DNA from: Bactericera cockerelli
Lineage: Eukaryota; Arthropoda; Insecta; Hemiptera; Triozidae
Assembly (NCBI GenBank): GCA_024516035.1
Contig: CM044961.1
Coordinates: 3,338,702 to 3,402,701, forward strand
Reading direction: 5' to 3'
Length of the DNA: 64,000 nucleotides
Part shown: positions 50,233-61,994 of the stretch, piece after piece
Layout: the number at the start of each line of letters is the position of its first letter
How positions within the stretch are numbered: position 1 is the stretch's first letter
Made by a program: the position numbers and the translations under genes
The notes under the pieces: model-generated
Database searches by the model: none
The model's input: the letters and a program-made list of their open reading frames with translations, nothing else
Told to the model about the DNA's origin: nothing

Positions 50233-50879
50233 ATTTGGTCAGTTGGGTTTTGGACCTTGAATAGTAAAGATGAAAATGTCCCAATGGTTGCAGACTCGTA
50301 TGCAAGCGTTTTGACATTTTTTCTGACTTTTTATTAAACTTCTTGAAATTTTATACGTGTTTTTGCACAAAATACATAAAATTAGATACATAAATAAACG
50401 TTGAATAAAATATTTTTTTTTTTTAATAATTACTTTTTTAGATGCATAAAAACATAAAATAAATGTTCAAAATAAGAAAAATGTATATGATAATGAACGG
50501 CGTTAAAACGCGCCACTTAGGTGAAATAGAAATTCTTTAGATGGATATTGGACACATGAAACAATAATGTGATTTAATTGGAAAGTAAAACTGTGAACAG
50601 GCTTACCGCTTTGTTAAAGCGACGTTAAACCGAAAAAAAAACTTATGGAAATAACCGTTTGGCAGCAAGCGTTTGATAAGTTTGACTTATCAAACGCTTT
50701 CAAGCTTTGTCACATGACATCAGGTTTATAGAAGGAGCAAGGACTCTGATTGTTAAGTCCCCTCTGTAAATAAATATCAAAAAAAGAAATCACAATTAAA
50801 TTGGAAGAAATCACAATTAAACAGTGAGAGAATATTTTCAAAAGGCACTTTTATGACTTTTCATCTGATGTGACTTTGA

Positions 50880-51110
50880 TGACACGTTGAATACACCAGG
50901 TTTCATTGCGTCAGCGAAGTTAAGCAACGTCCAGCGAGGTTAGGACTTGGATGGGTGAACATTGGAATTCCCGATTGGCGAACCCTGGGCATTCCCGACT
51001 CCACTCAGGTCAATTCGAGTTCGAGTAGCTCATATTTAGAGTTTTCAGCAAATAGAGGGTGATGAGACCATGCGGTAGAAAGCGATGTTACAGTGTTACA
51101 CCCAAATCTT
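50880..51110 (+). mobile_element. SINE-H copy
   Basis: TGATGACACGTTGAATACAC, AGCGAAGTTAAGCAACGTCC, GGATGGGTGAACATTGG, GATGAGACCATGCGG. Confidence 0.78.
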
Positions 51111-51137
51111 TATGAATACAAAGTATTTTTTTTTCAT

Positions 51138-51325
51138 TCGTAGCTTGATCGATAAGGCAGCGGACTTGTAACCTGGAGGTCGGTGGTTCAAGTCCCGGTT
51201 TCAGCGTAGATTTTTTTGTTTGTTTGTGGAAACCTATTGGTCAATTTAGTAAAGTAATTTAGATTTAGTAGAGCGAGTTTGAGTAGTTGTTATATCACGA
51301 AAGTGATTAACACAAATATAAGTTA
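51138..51325 (+). mobile_element. SINE-D copy with small insertion
   Basis: GTAGCTTGATCGATAAGGCA, CTGGAGGTCGGTGGTTCAAG; about 40 bases including TTTGTTTGTTTGTGG are inserted in the body. Confidence 0.85.
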
Positions 51326-51664
51326 TTATTTTTTTAAAAAGATGTCCAATCCAGAGCCAGTTTTACCACGATATTGGGTCCGTGCGTCTATATAATTCTC
51401 TCACCACCGTTATAAAGGTATCTGTGACTATCTCAGGGACACGGAATTATTATTATAGCAAAAAAAGGCTTCATAAAAAGAGAAAATAAGAAAAAAAGGG
51501 CTTGACAGTCTAGACACCCTACTAGCTATGTACAAGAAAAATGGAGAAATACAGAGAGCACCTGAGGACTGTTATTTGTCGATAAAATTTGTGAATTAGC
51601 TTTCTATCAGTTTAAAAAAGTTATTGCTAAGCTATTCATAAAATTCCTTCGGGAAAGTGTTATT

Positions 51665-51868
51665 AAGGGCGAAATTAATAGACAAATTCCACCAGTATAA
51701 CTCAAGCCATTGCTAAGCGTCGGTTTTCTCTATCTTACACAGTACGCAATCCGTGTCTTAGCGCCACAGAGATAAGTATAAGTAGTGCTTTATTTAGACT
51801 GTCAACGCAAGACAGGTAGTCCCATTATGCCAACAGATATTACAAAAATGTCTATTAATTCCGCCCTT
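51665..51868 (+). mobile_element. MITE-K copy with SINE-F piece inside
   Basis: AGGGCGAAATTAATAGAC to GTCTATTAATTCCGCCCTT; TTAA borders both sides. About 65 bases (51772-51838) with GTCCCATTATGCCAACAG interrupt it. Confidence 0.83.
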
Positions 51869-52121
51869 AATGACTACTCAGAGGTTTCGAGCGAAACCCT
51901 CACACTGTGAGTCTCTGCTCTACTGTTTATTAACTTCTAAAGCAACAGATAGACCCCTTGTGAGTCAAATTTTGTAACAAAATAATCCTAGAATGTGCTG
52001 GTGCAATCGTTGTGCAGAGTGCAAAATTACAGTTTTCTAGTTTGAAAGACTTTGGATTCCTTTAATTTTTCATTTTTTTTTATTATTAAAATAAATATCT
52101 GCGATTTTTTTTAGAAACTAA

Positions 52122-52253
52122 GGGCGAAATTAATACACAAATTCTCTCACTCAAGTCATTGCTAAGCGTCGGTTTTCTCTATCTTACACAGGACGCAATC
52201 CGTAACTTAGCGCCACAGAGGTATTACAAAAACGTCAATTAAATCGGCTCTAA
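52122..52253 (+). mobile_element. MITE-K copy
   Basis: AGGGCGAAATTAATACACAA to GTCAATTAAATCGGCTCT; uninterrupted, 132 bases. Confidence 0.83.
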
Positions 52254-52275
52254 AACCCGGTAAAAATGATGGTTT

Positions 52276-52553
52276 AGGGCGAAATAAATAGACGTTTTTG
52301 TAATACCTCTGTGGCCTTACGGGCGGAATTATGAAATAGGATTAGTTAATCTTTTTACAGCCAGCCTTGGTGGCGAAAAATCTTGGTTTAAAATACCAAT
52401 AGGTCAGCTGATAAAAATTAAGGGTCGGCATAGATTTACTATTCCTGTTTCATAATAGAGCCAATAATCTCAATTTGAGTACTGTCTTAGATGGCGAAAA
52501 CCAGTGCTAAGTCATAAATCAAGTACTCAATTTTGTCTATTAATTTCGCCCTT
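52276..52553 (-). mobile_element. MITE-K copy with MITE-M nested in it
   Basis: Reversed K: AGGGCGAAATAAATAGACGT to GTCTATTAATTTCGCCCTT. A small M relative (52319-52458, GGGCGGAATTATGAAAT to CTGTTTCATAATAGAGCC) splits it. Confidence 0.8.
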
Positions 52554-53534
52554 AGATTTTAGAACAAGAGAAAACAAACTCGAAATAATATTGGCGGTAA
52601 AGGGTAGTTCTTAGTTTCTATGGCTAATTTAAATGAACAAATTAAACAAGAAATAATAAGGATAAACAAAACAAAGTCAATTTTTGCAAGTCAAACCAAA
52701 ATCTGCATTACTTGGCGGGTCGCAATGAATAACCAGGTGCTGATTAACCTGTCTACGTAATTGCAGCATTATTGTTGCGTGTAAACAGAGATTAAAAAAA
52801 AAACCTGTCAGCATAATTGAAAATCCGTGCTATGCTAACAGACCAAATCATAAAGGAAGAAGACCAGTGTCTCGCTAGAGAACTATAGTCCTCTACAGGG
52901 TGGACCAAAAAAACGTTTACACCCGTTAATGGTAGATTACTGACGACATTTCCAGCCCGGATCTGCAATCCGTTTTTTCGGATTCGCCTTTATAACTGCA
53001 CAAAGTGATTTTTTGCAATTTTCTGAAAAAGTCCGACTTTGACTTATTATTCAGGTCAGAACTTTTTTCCTGTTTAAGATGAGTTGATTCTGAACAATTC
53101 TGTAGAAAGCCAACAAAATTTCGATGTTTCTAGTTACACTACTTTGTTTTTTACGGTTAGGTTTGGCATCTTTTTTGACACCTGAACAGAAAAAAAATAC
53201 GCGAAAAAACTTTTTTACTAAATAAAACACTCGACATTTGTCCGAACAAATTTTGTCACAGATATGGGCAAGTTTGATAAAAGTTGGTGGCCGCCCCAAG
53301 GATGCTAAAAAATAATTTTACGATTTTTTATCACGTTATCTTCTGGGAAAAAATATTAGATGTTTGCCAAAAACTCTTCAAAAATCCTAAGAGTTTTCTA
53401 GCTGTAGACTGTGTAAGGGCGTCTTGTATTGTTTACAAAAATTGTTTACATTGCTTTTTTTGAATACCGCGGTCTCACATGCCTTCATCAGCCAGTTTAA
53501 GAAAATTCAAATGATAATTTTCGTGCTTTTCAGA

Positions 53535-53615
53535 TTGTCAGTGGTGTTAGCGAGATGAGGTAGTGCTAAGAGTGATAGTCGCATGACCGAGGTTCAATTC
53601 TCGGCGGTCAATATT
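53535..53615 (+). mobile_element. tRNA-like segment
   Basis: GTGTTAGCGAGATGAGGTAG and ACCGAGGTTCAATTCTCGGC: plausible A and B boxes with a good T-arm. Not one of the other families. Confidence 0.5.
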
Positions 53616-54102
53616 ATTTTAATTATCAAAAAAATCTGATGGAATATTTTATTCATACCTGTATTGGACCTGTTGTAACACCAACAACTTATGGTTTTTT
53701 TGGGGGTAAAACCATCTGTAAATTGAGTTATATCAGATACTATTGGTATCACAATACACATAATTATTATTCATGTAAGCCCCTGAGAGACTGCCTTGAT
53801 AATGTAGGGATGGTTTTTCTTATGCGAATTTTCCTAAAGAAAATAGAGTTTATGAAATGAAGCCAGGTAAATATGTAGGTAGGTTCTTCTATCATAAACA
53901 ATATCTAATAATTAAATAACAAATATTTACCGATTGCCGACTCTTAATAGAAATCTTGAAAAAAAAAAAAACAAGATAATATTTTGTAAAATTAATAAAC
54001 TTTTGCAGTCTTTATTATGTTTTATACTACTTTGATATAAACAAAAAGGTATTTAAAAAAAAAACATATTGTGTTAGTATGTTTAATTAGAAACGATTAG
54101 AA

Positions 54103-54215
54103 GCGCACGATTAGCTCAGTGGTAAGCTAGTCACTTTCCATGCGGAAGATCCCACCCCGGTCCGAACGCCAGAGCCAGCAAAAAATTCATGACCACAAAA
54201 TAAAAAAGACTGTTG
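54103..54215 (+). mobile_element. SINE-C relative, degenerate
   Basis: AGCGCACGATTAGCTCAGTG, CTTTCCATGCGGAAGATCCC; box B poor. Confidence 0.7.
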
Positions 54216-54333
54216 CCATTTTTTATTTAGCCATAGTACACACTATGGATTCTCCTCACACAATTTTTTGAAATCAATGGTGACTTTAGTACCTTAGTTC
54301 TAACTCAGAACTGTCCCTCTACCTTCTACCTTC

Positions 54334-54418
54334 TTGCCTCTCTCTCTTTCGCTCTCTGCCTCTCTCTCTTTCGCTCTCTGCTTCTCTCTCTCTCTCTCTC
54401 TCCCTTCTCAATTCCCTC
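54334..54418 (+). repeat. CT-rich simple repeat
   Basis: TGCCTCTCTCTCTTTCGCTC repeated, then (CT)n to CCCTTCTCAATTCCCTCAG. Confidence 0.9.
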
Positions 54419-55382
54419 AGAGGAACTCTTGGAAGTGGCGTTCACCTTCCTGGATGCAAAGGTTGAACCTCTTCATCATGTTCCATCGAATGTTGCGGAA
54501 GATTCCAGGTTTTTCCGTTAGGTCATCGAATGCCAACAGGATTCTTGCTACCAGATTCTGCTACTCTTGCGTCTCCACTGGTATTTCATAAACTATGTTT
54601 TTCACGTGATCCCAAATGTTCCTGTTGGCAGCTCCATATGCTAAATGCATATCTGCCATTTCAGTATCCGAATAATAATTATTATGTAACTTGTACTAAA
54701 AAAAACTCAAGAAGTTTAAAGATAATATTTCATAGAATGCAGAAAAATATGCTTGAAAACTATCATTGAGAAACAAACAGTCATTCATTTGACTGGCCTT
54801 TAATTAATTGCAAGGAAAATAATTATCAGACATAAACAGCTAATTACTGTTTGAGTACAAGACAACCCTACACGGTCAACACTTTTAATATTTTGAACAT
54901 CATTTTTTGAGACTTACCTGGTTCGTTTTCCCAGAAGATCACGTGATAAAAAATCGTAAAATTATTTTTTAGCATTTTTGGGTTGGCCGCCAACTTTTAT
55001 CAAACTTGCCCGTGTCTGTACCAAAATTTGCTCGGGCAAATCTTGAGTGTTTCAAAGTGTAAAAAACTTGCATGAAATTTTTTTTTCTATTCAGGTGTCA
55101 AAAAAGATGCCAAACCAAACCGTAGAAAACAAAGTAATATAGCTAGAAACATCGAAATTTTGTTGGCTTTCTGCAGAATTGTTCAGAATCAACTCAACTT
55201 AAACAGGAAAAAAGTTCTGACCTGAAGAATAAGTCAAAGTCGGACTTTTTCAGAAAGTTGCAAAAAACCACTTTGTGCAGTTATAAAGGCGAATCCGAAA
55301 AAACGGATTGCAGATCCGGCCTGGAAATGTCGTCAGTAATCTACCATTAACGGGTGTAAACGTTTTTTTGGTCCACCCTGTA

Positions 55383-55530
55383 TAAACAGAGAACAGACTA
55401 GCCCACCGTAACAAGCCGGGATAGCTTGAAAAGTCCGTGTCTTTATGATAGTTGATCGCACATAGAAATATGTGGTTCAGGACGAGCCAACTTTGAAATA
55501 AAGTTGGCTACAACAACAACAACCAAATGA
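55383..55530 (-). repeat. Repeat P copy, right part
   Basis: AAACAGAGAACAGACTAGCC to AAAGTTGGCTACAACAACAA, reversed. Confidence 0.83.
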
Positions 55531-55971
55531 AACATCATTTACAAGTTGAGTGGTAGTGGAAGAAATTATCTTCGCCCCTGATTACAAAACAATTTTAAAT
55601 ATTAAATGAATTCTATTCTAATTTTTAAAAGTTTTTTTTGTCATTTCATTTCTTGTTGATTGTTTTGTATATATTTACCTCACCCAGGCTGGGTGAAGTA
55701 AATAAGGGTAGCTAATTTTGAGCGATTGGAAGGTAAAATCCCCGAATGGTCTGGCTGTTAAAGAAACGGTAAGCAAAGAAAAAAGGAAGAAAAGATGTAT
55801 AAAAATAATAATTCTTAGAGAGTAAGTATAAACAAATATAAAATTAATGGATGAAAATTAGACCGCCTTCAAGTATTTTTATGGGTCAAACTTTATGAGT
55901 TGCTTCCATGTATTGGACATTGCTTTGGCATTAAAAGAAAACACAGTACTTCTAATATTGGAAATTCAGTA

Positions 55972-56260
55972 GTCACCGTGGCCGAGTGAGTTAGCGCGCA
56001 AGGCATTGCACGCACGGTGACCTGGGTTTGATTCCCAGCGGGGCCGGAATTTTTCTGCTCTGTACTTGGGTGTTCGGGGTCGACTCATACCTCGTGAGGA
56101 AAAATGAGTAGTTACTTGTATGAGTAACGACCAGTGGCGACATTACCAGAGTAAAAAGAAATTCATGTAATAGAATAATTCGAAATGTGAAGGAGGCTCT
56201 TAGTAATGCTGCGCTACAAAAAAAAAAAAATGTGAAGAGGCCTTGTGCTTCACTACAAAT
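55972..56260 (+). mobile_element. SINE-B copy
   Basis: GTCACCGTGGCCGAGTGAGT, CCTGGGTTTGATTCCCAGCG, body CTCATACCTCGTGAGGAAAA, 3' part TAGTAATGCTGCGCTAC. Confidence 0.86.
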
Positions 56261-56611
56261 AAAAAATCATACATACATTTATGAGTTGCCTACATGTATT
56301 GGACATTGCTTTTGCATTTAAAAAAAAACACAATACTTCCGATTTCTAATATTGGAAATTCATTGGAAGTAATATGAACAGCTTTCAGAAAAGCGTTGAT
56401 TAATTACCGCTAGTAGTTATCTTTCCATTTTCAATTTTGACCACACATACGTCTTGGACTTACTGCTGAAATGATGGGACTTATTAGTTCTAATCAGGCA
56501 GTATTAATAAGGTATAACTGTTCTTATTCAATGTACACAAATAATACACATGACAAGGCAGGTGGTTTGGTTAGGTCGAATATCTTTACCTTAAAATGCT
56601 TAAGGCTTTGG

Positions 56612-56800
56612 GTTGGGTGGAAGAGATTGCCATAGGCAATAACCCCGCCCTTTAGTTAGGACTTATGTTTTTATAATATATTTTCTATTCTTTTTCATTT
56701 TCATTGTATATATTGTTTCCATTTTTTTTCATTGTTAAATTAATTACTTGTATGTACATAATGTCCATTTATACCTAATAAAGCATTGTATAATAATAAT
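56612..56800 (+). repeat. Repeat L copy, best preserved
   Basis: TTGGGTTGGGTGGAAGAGAT, CCATAGGCAATAACCCCGCC, TTTAGTTAGGAC, AT-rich middle, CCTAATAAAGCATTG and (TAA)n. The AATAAA plus TAA-repeat end suggests a LINE 3' end or a SINE using one. Confidence 0.85.
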
Positions 56801-57136
56801 AATAAGGCAAAGTTATTTATGAGGCCCCACTGAAATCCGATAGGAGTATGAAAGAAAAAGCAAGTACTGAAAATTGATCAAGTTACTTAAAAAAAGAAAA
56901 AAAAAACGATTTTTTTAAAAAAAGAAATTTATCGGAAGTAATAATCCTTAATAAGCTTATGATCATGGAAGGGATCAATAACTAACTCGAATTTTCAACA
57001 AGGGAGTTCAACATAGAAAAACAACACAGGGAAATAAAGTTACAGTTGGTCCATGAAATATAAAATTATGAAGCTTCCAACAAGAAGCAAAGTGTCTATG
57101 CTAATTACATTATTGTCTGGATTCATTGTGTTGTGA

Positions 57137-57345
57137 TACCCGGTAGCTCAGTGGTAAAGGCGGCACTCTGCGAATCCAGAGATTCCAGAGGTCGCGGGTT
57201 CGAAACCCAGCCGGGACATGACAAGTTATCCTCCCATTTGGGATTTTTACCACATAATAATGTCTTGGGCTTACTGCTGGAATAATGGGACTTTAATAGT
57301 CCTAATGGGGCAGTATAAATAAGGCGATATTATTATTACCTTGGC
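57137..57345 (+). mobile_element. SINE-F copy, best preserved
   Basis: ATACCCGGTAGCTCAGTGGT, GGTCGCGGGTTCGAAACCC, AGCCGGGACATGACAAG, AATAATGTCTTGGGCTTACT, (ATT)n end. The first and last stem bases (CCCGG/CCGGG) pair. Confidence 0.87.
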
Positions 57346-57496
57346 TAAGTATTATTTCCGAGTAAAAGTATGGAATGAATAACAAGAATCTTCGGAAACA
57401 TTCACATATACAGTATTTTCATAGAGGCCAGCAACAGTAGATTAAATTTAGAACAATTTAAAACTGGAAAGTAGAAAAAATGTATAAAGTATGTTT

Positions 57497-57646
57497 CTGA
57501 AAAGGTGGCCGCCCCCTCGTAGGGCCGAGGACCAAAATAAGTATGACCACAGGATGGGCCAAAGGGCACTTCCTATCTTTAGAACTTCACAGAATTGAAA
57601 AATTCCATCGCGTTCAAAAGTTACGAGGGGGTGGCCACCTTTTCAG
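57497..57646. mobile_element. 150-bp MITE with 25-bp inverted repeats
   Basis: CTGAAAAGGTGGCCGCCCCC to GGGGGTGGCCACCTTTTCAG. Single copy in the window. Confidence 0.8.
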
Positions 57647-58040
57647 TGATAATGTACTAGACGACTTTATGAACACAGCATATTAAATCTCCATGAAAAC
57701 ACTTCCTTAGAGCAGAGACAGCCCTTGCCTTATTGTCTTGCTTTCTGCTTGAATTTTATCAGAAGTAAAAGTTTGCTTCTCAGAAAATTGCTTAGAACTT
57801 TGTGTTCTCTAAACCTAGAGAACACAAAACAGATGAATGATGACAATATCGTGTTCTCATCTTTGATGCCTTCAGCTGTAAGATGTTTAAAAAAAAAGGT
57901 AAGTGTGCCCTGGAACCGCTTTCCCATTACTTCAGGGTAAGATGTAGATATAGTTTTCTTTCCACAGAAGTTCTGTGAAACGTCCTTCATGAAAACACTT
58001 TTCTTGAATGAGTGAGATAGACTACAGATGACTGATTACC

Positions 58041-58199
58041 TCACATTCTTGATCCCTTCTGCTGCAAAACCTTGGCCCTATCGGTAGGCTCCTGCTCTTT
58101 GCTCGCATGATTAGTGACACCGTACTCCCGGGACACAACACACAGGAATTCCGCATGGTCCTCATTGCCATAGTTGTATTGAGATCCAATGTTAATGAG
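58041..58199 (-). CDS. inc: inc exon 4 (last)
   Basis: Acceptor [57 protein letters not shown] and TGA at 58043-58041. Confidence 0.95.
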   Translation of the reverse strand, partial: LINIGSQYNYGNEDHAEFLCVVSREYGVTNHASKEQEPTDRAKVLQQKGSRM

Positions 58200-61100
58200 C
58201 TGAAATGAGATTTTATTTTTAGTGTTTATACAGGAGCTCATTTGGATGAATAAAAAAGAGAGTTCTCTTATTCCAGATGTTGTTTGGTACCATTATAAAA
58301 TTATTACGTAGTCAAACAGCGTTACAGGAGGTAACTCTTTTCAAATTCAAAACTCCCAGCTTTGTCACTGATGGTTATAACACTTATAACTAAAAATTAC
58401 AATGAAATTATTTGAATTTCTTGAGAAACCAATGATTTTCTACAAAAAAAAGGCCACTTTTGGACCATGTACCTGGATTTTCACTTCAGCAGCGCATTTG
58501 TCATGGCCCTTTTCTTATCCCTAAAAAATGTTATATATTCTGATTCCTTTAAAATTTGGAGGGTGCCAGAGGACTTATGAGGCATACTGTATAATAATTT
58601 GTATCTTAGTATTTCTTATAAATTTAATCCAAATATGTTTATGTTTTTATTAATCTAGTAGGTAGATAAGTTCAATACTAAACTAGCATTACCTGTTCAA
58701 ATTTCCACCCATCACTCATCGTGGAAACCATCTGAGTTAGTTCATCTTCATGGCACTGGATTACTCGGTAAACATGTTTTTTGTTTGCGTCTTTTATACT
58801 GAGTGAGTCTCGGGTACAAATCTTGTCCTTCACTAAACGTACAAGCTCTGCTATGTTGTAGAACTCTGCTTCTTCTAGTACTCCTGAAAAGAAAAATGGT
58901 TTTAAAATTAATAGTACCTACCTATAAAATAGTAATATATTATATTACAAGAGGTTCACATAAAAAATATATATAAAAAAATGGTTTCGATTTTTTTTTT
59001 TAAATAATAATTATTTGTCATATATCTATGTTAGCCCATAAGTCTAGTATTTTTTCAATGTATTATTTTAAAGTTAACTTTAGCATTAATTATTTTGCTT
59101 AATCACTTTAATAACTAGGTTCTTTGAGACAGGAGTTTTATCCTCTATTCACTGTAAAAGCTACCCACATAAACTTCACCAAACCTGGGTTGGGCAGGGA
59201 ATAGCCAGCTTCACAAAGGTTCAAATTTGACAAATCACCCATGAAGTTATGACCTTGCTCTTGCTGGGCATTCTTTAACTTCATTGATCAGATGAAAACA
59301 TATTTTTAGATTTCATCAAGTTACTTACCTTTATTTTCTTCTTATTACTTCCGAGAAATTTCTAATATTAGAAATCGGAAGTATTGTGTTCGTTTTTGTA
59401 AAAAAAAAATATTTTTTTGCTCCGATTTAATTTTTTTTCATATTTCTGGACGTTTCATAACCTCCTGAGCAACTTTGGTTTTGTGTCCGTCTGTCGGTCT
59501 GTTAAAAATATTCCTTGTAATGCGCAAATCTCAGAAACTACTGAACGGATTTTGATGAAATTTTGCACACATATAGAAGACATTCTGTAGATGGTCCCAT
59601 TTTAAATTCATCAAATTCGTACAAGCGTTTCTGGGTGAAAGAGACCATGCGCCTGACCACTAACTTTTTACTTAAACGCTTATATCTCGTGAACGGTACA
59701 TTCGATTTTGATGAAATTTTGTATGTATATGCATATTATTGTTTTACATAGGCTATTTATATTTATTTTTAAATTAATTATAGTTTGACTCTGATATTTA
59801 AGAAAATCCGAAATTTTGTACAAAAAAGTAAAAAAATAAGGACCACGACTTGCCGATACAGAATTTTTTGTGGAATTTAGAATGTAGAAAAAACGATATT
59901 CTACCATATAAAACAAATTGGAAGAAAATCGGTTGAGCCGTTTTGGAGATACAAGTAATTTTCTATAAAATCTCAAAATTGGCACGTGTTTACAATGTGA
60001 AGCAATCACGAGGAAGTATTGTGTCTATAATTGGCAGTGTTTTTTTTACTTATTAAGTTATTTATTAATCACCATATCTGAATAAAATAAACTATCTAGG
60101 CTGGTTTTGTACTTATGGTAGGAATATAGTAAGTTAAATTAGAACTAAAGAATTGTTTATTTGTTGCTATGGTGAATTCAGGCCAAGTTGACCCTAAGAT
60201 ATAAATTCCAGATGTAGAAGGGAATATTATGTAAAATATGCACATACTCATGGTGTGAACAAAGGTTATCAATTTTAATAAGGTCACTTGATTTCTTCAA
60301 CTCTTCTGAACAAAAATACACTATCCATGAAATATTTGTGCATGACTCATCTATATCTGATAACAAAGTTATCACAAATGTAGTATTACGTTTTTTTAGA
60401 GTCTTCTATACTTTTTGTTCTTTTTAATTTAAAAATAAATTAGTATACATATGACCTTCTCCAATAACTAATGTGTATGATTCATTTCCTTTTTGTAATG
60501 AGTCAACATTTTTCTTAAATATGTATATAACATTATAACATAGTTAATTATTAATTAATATATTATGATCTAACACTTTGATAATATTACCCTCTTCTGC
60601 CAAGTCTTTGTTGATGACTAGTTTTCCATGTCTGAGGTAGTTGAGTATTGGACTAAAGTATGTCGGATCTCGGTCTATCAAATATGCACCAGTCTCATCC
60701 TGGAAATAGATTATTCCTATGTCATACATTTCATTGTTTGAAATTAAAAAATAAATAAATAAGATTGAGCAGTTGCAATAGATTTAATAAGATTAGGCAG
60801 TCTTTGTCAGCCCAGCTTAGAGACTTTTTTAATACACCTCTTTTTTTCTTCTTTTTTTTTGGCATTGGGCAAAAACAACCCATACAGCCATTTAATACAC
60901 CTTACATGGGGCTCTGGAGCTAGAGTATAAGATATATACACCTTAAGTAATTTTTTTATTATTATTATTATGGTGTTTTATTTTTGCCATTGGTAATTTT
61001 CAATACAACCAAAAGTCCAGCTGTTCAAATATAATAATGTTTAGAACAATGTAGCTTAAAGTGCATCCTGACAGGAAAAACAAGAGCAAAAAGTGTAAGG

Positions 61101-61994
61101 TGTATAATAAGTTTGCCTTACAGAGCAAATGTCAAGTTAAAGAACTTAGAGATACCTACTGTTTCCAGGTGTTTGATTTGTTTTACAGTAGGTGGTGATT
61201 GTTTATTTGTAGGAGATTTTTTTTTTTTTGTGGGGTTTAACGTCGCTTTCAACTGCCATGGTCATATCACGACGGGGGTTTTACCCTCCATTCGCAGGAA
61301 AGACACAAACCTGCTACTCACATTGACCTCACCCAGCCTGAGTGGGGCCGGGAAAAGCCAGCGTCACGAGAATTAGAATTTGAATGGTCATCCATCCAAG
61401 TCTTAACCTTGCTGGATGTCGCTTAACTTCGGTGTTCTGAAGGGAACCGGTGTATTCAACATGCCATCGACGCTGGCTAAGTAGGAGATTAATCATATAC
61501 CTAAGCTTTACTTATAAACAAATCCCTGAACATTTGTTTAAATAGTTTTCAAGTTCTATATGTAGACACTAAGTTGAAGTAATAATTAACTGTCCCGCTG
61601 TATATATTAGAATAGTGAGGAGCTGCAGGTTTTAGTTAGGGTAGACAAGCATGGATACTGGGCAGAGTCCATGCCAGAGTCCCACACTTTTTGGCATGAG
61701 CTTGCATCTCCTCAAAAAAATAATAGGTAGACACTCTTGATAACTTTTCTCAAATGAATGACCCTGTCTTGATATTAAAGCAGAACAAGATGATACCTTT
61801 TCCGATATCAGATCAGAGTCTTCTCGACACAGTCTGTACAGGAAGGAGTGGGGGTCTCTGGCTAGGGTGGTTCTTGTGGTGAGAAAGTGAGTTCCTCCTA
61901 TGTTCAATTTCACCCAAGATGCTTCTCTGGAGAGTGAGAGATTGCCTATATTATTTTGAACACAATTAACGGTGGCGTCTTCTGATTCGGACAT
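58041..61994 (-). CDS. inc: Insomniac-like KCTD protein (KCTD2/5/17 family), complete, 4 exons
   Basis: Insomniac and KCTD2/5/17 are BTB-only adaptors for Cullin-3 ubiquitin ligases; fly inc regulates sleep. Exons on the minus strand: 61994-61797, 60699-60591, 58883-58693, 58199-58041; 218 residues, usual for the family. BTB (T1-type): [68 protein letters not shown]; then [66 protein letters not shown] and the family terminus LQQKGSRM. All junctions GT-AG with matching phase. No defects seen. Confidence 0.96.
58693..58883 (-). CDS. inc: inc exon 3
   Basis: Acceptor [59 protein letters not shown]. Donor GTAATG, phase 0. Confidence 0.95.
58884..60590 (-). other. inc intron 2
   Basis: Mainly repeat J (59343-60045). 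Bases 58890-59110 and 60046-60590 are AT-rich; 59130-59230 resembles SINE-E body (CACATAAACTTCACCAAACC). The 58200-58692 intron shows nothing recognised. Confidence 0.55.
59343..60045 (+). repeat. Repeat J copy (about 0.7 kb)
   Basis: TTACTTCCGAGAAATTTCTA and TATTAGAAATCGGAAGTATT to CGAGGAAGTATTGTGTCTAT; very like 18363-19075 but with fewer CTGTCGGT units. Confidence 0.83.
60591..60699 (-). CDS. inc: inc exon 2
   Basis: Acceptor [28 protein letters not shown] and [16 protein letters not shown]. Donor GTAATA, one base of Gly left. Confidence 0.95.
60700..61796 (-). other. inc intron 1
   Basis: SINE-H at 61225-61485; the rest is AT-rich with nothing recognised. Confidence 0.55.
61225..61485 (-). 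mobile_element. SINE-H copy, best preserved
   Basis: GGTTTAACGTCGCTTTCAAC, CATGGTCATATCACGACGGG, CACTTGACC-type region to CATCCAAGTCTTAACCTTGC, GGTGTATTCAACATGCCATC, GACGCTGGC. Resembles a 5S-like or tRNA-unrelated SINE; head type uncertain. Confidence 0.78.
61797..61994 (-). CDS. inc: inc exon 1
   Basis: ATG complement at 61992-61994; [18 protein letters not shown] then [19 protein letters not shown] to SDLISEK, 66 codons, phase 0. Donor GTATCA. An in-frame ATG further upstream was not seen. Confidence 0.93.

Larger units (their letters stand above)
52896..55380. mobile_element. 2.5 kb TA-flanked element with about 440-bp inverted repeats
   Basis: Starts CAGGGTGGACCAAAAAAACG and ends with the reverse complement; TA at 52894-52895 and 55381-55382. 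Arms pair to about 53345 and from about 54930. The 1.6 kb interior has tRNA-like sequences, a CT-rich tract and AT-rich DNA, but no transposase. The flanks (GTCTCGCTAGAG and ATAAACAGAGAACAG) are repeat P sequence, so it inserted into a repeat P copy. Confidence 0.88.
47631..58040. other. Intergenic region between Tango10 and inc
   Basis: Convergent genes with no coding sequence recognised between them. Stretches without recognised content: 48375-48730 (AT-rich), 49260-49560, 50240-50880, 51330-51660, 55690-55970, 56800-57130, 57345-57495 and 57650-58040. Confidence 0.5.

Noticed and set aside
54334..54769. ORFs in the interior of the 2.5 kb TA-flanked element as a transposase.
   Set aside because: Simple CT repeat and short unrelated frames; no DDE-type motif seen.
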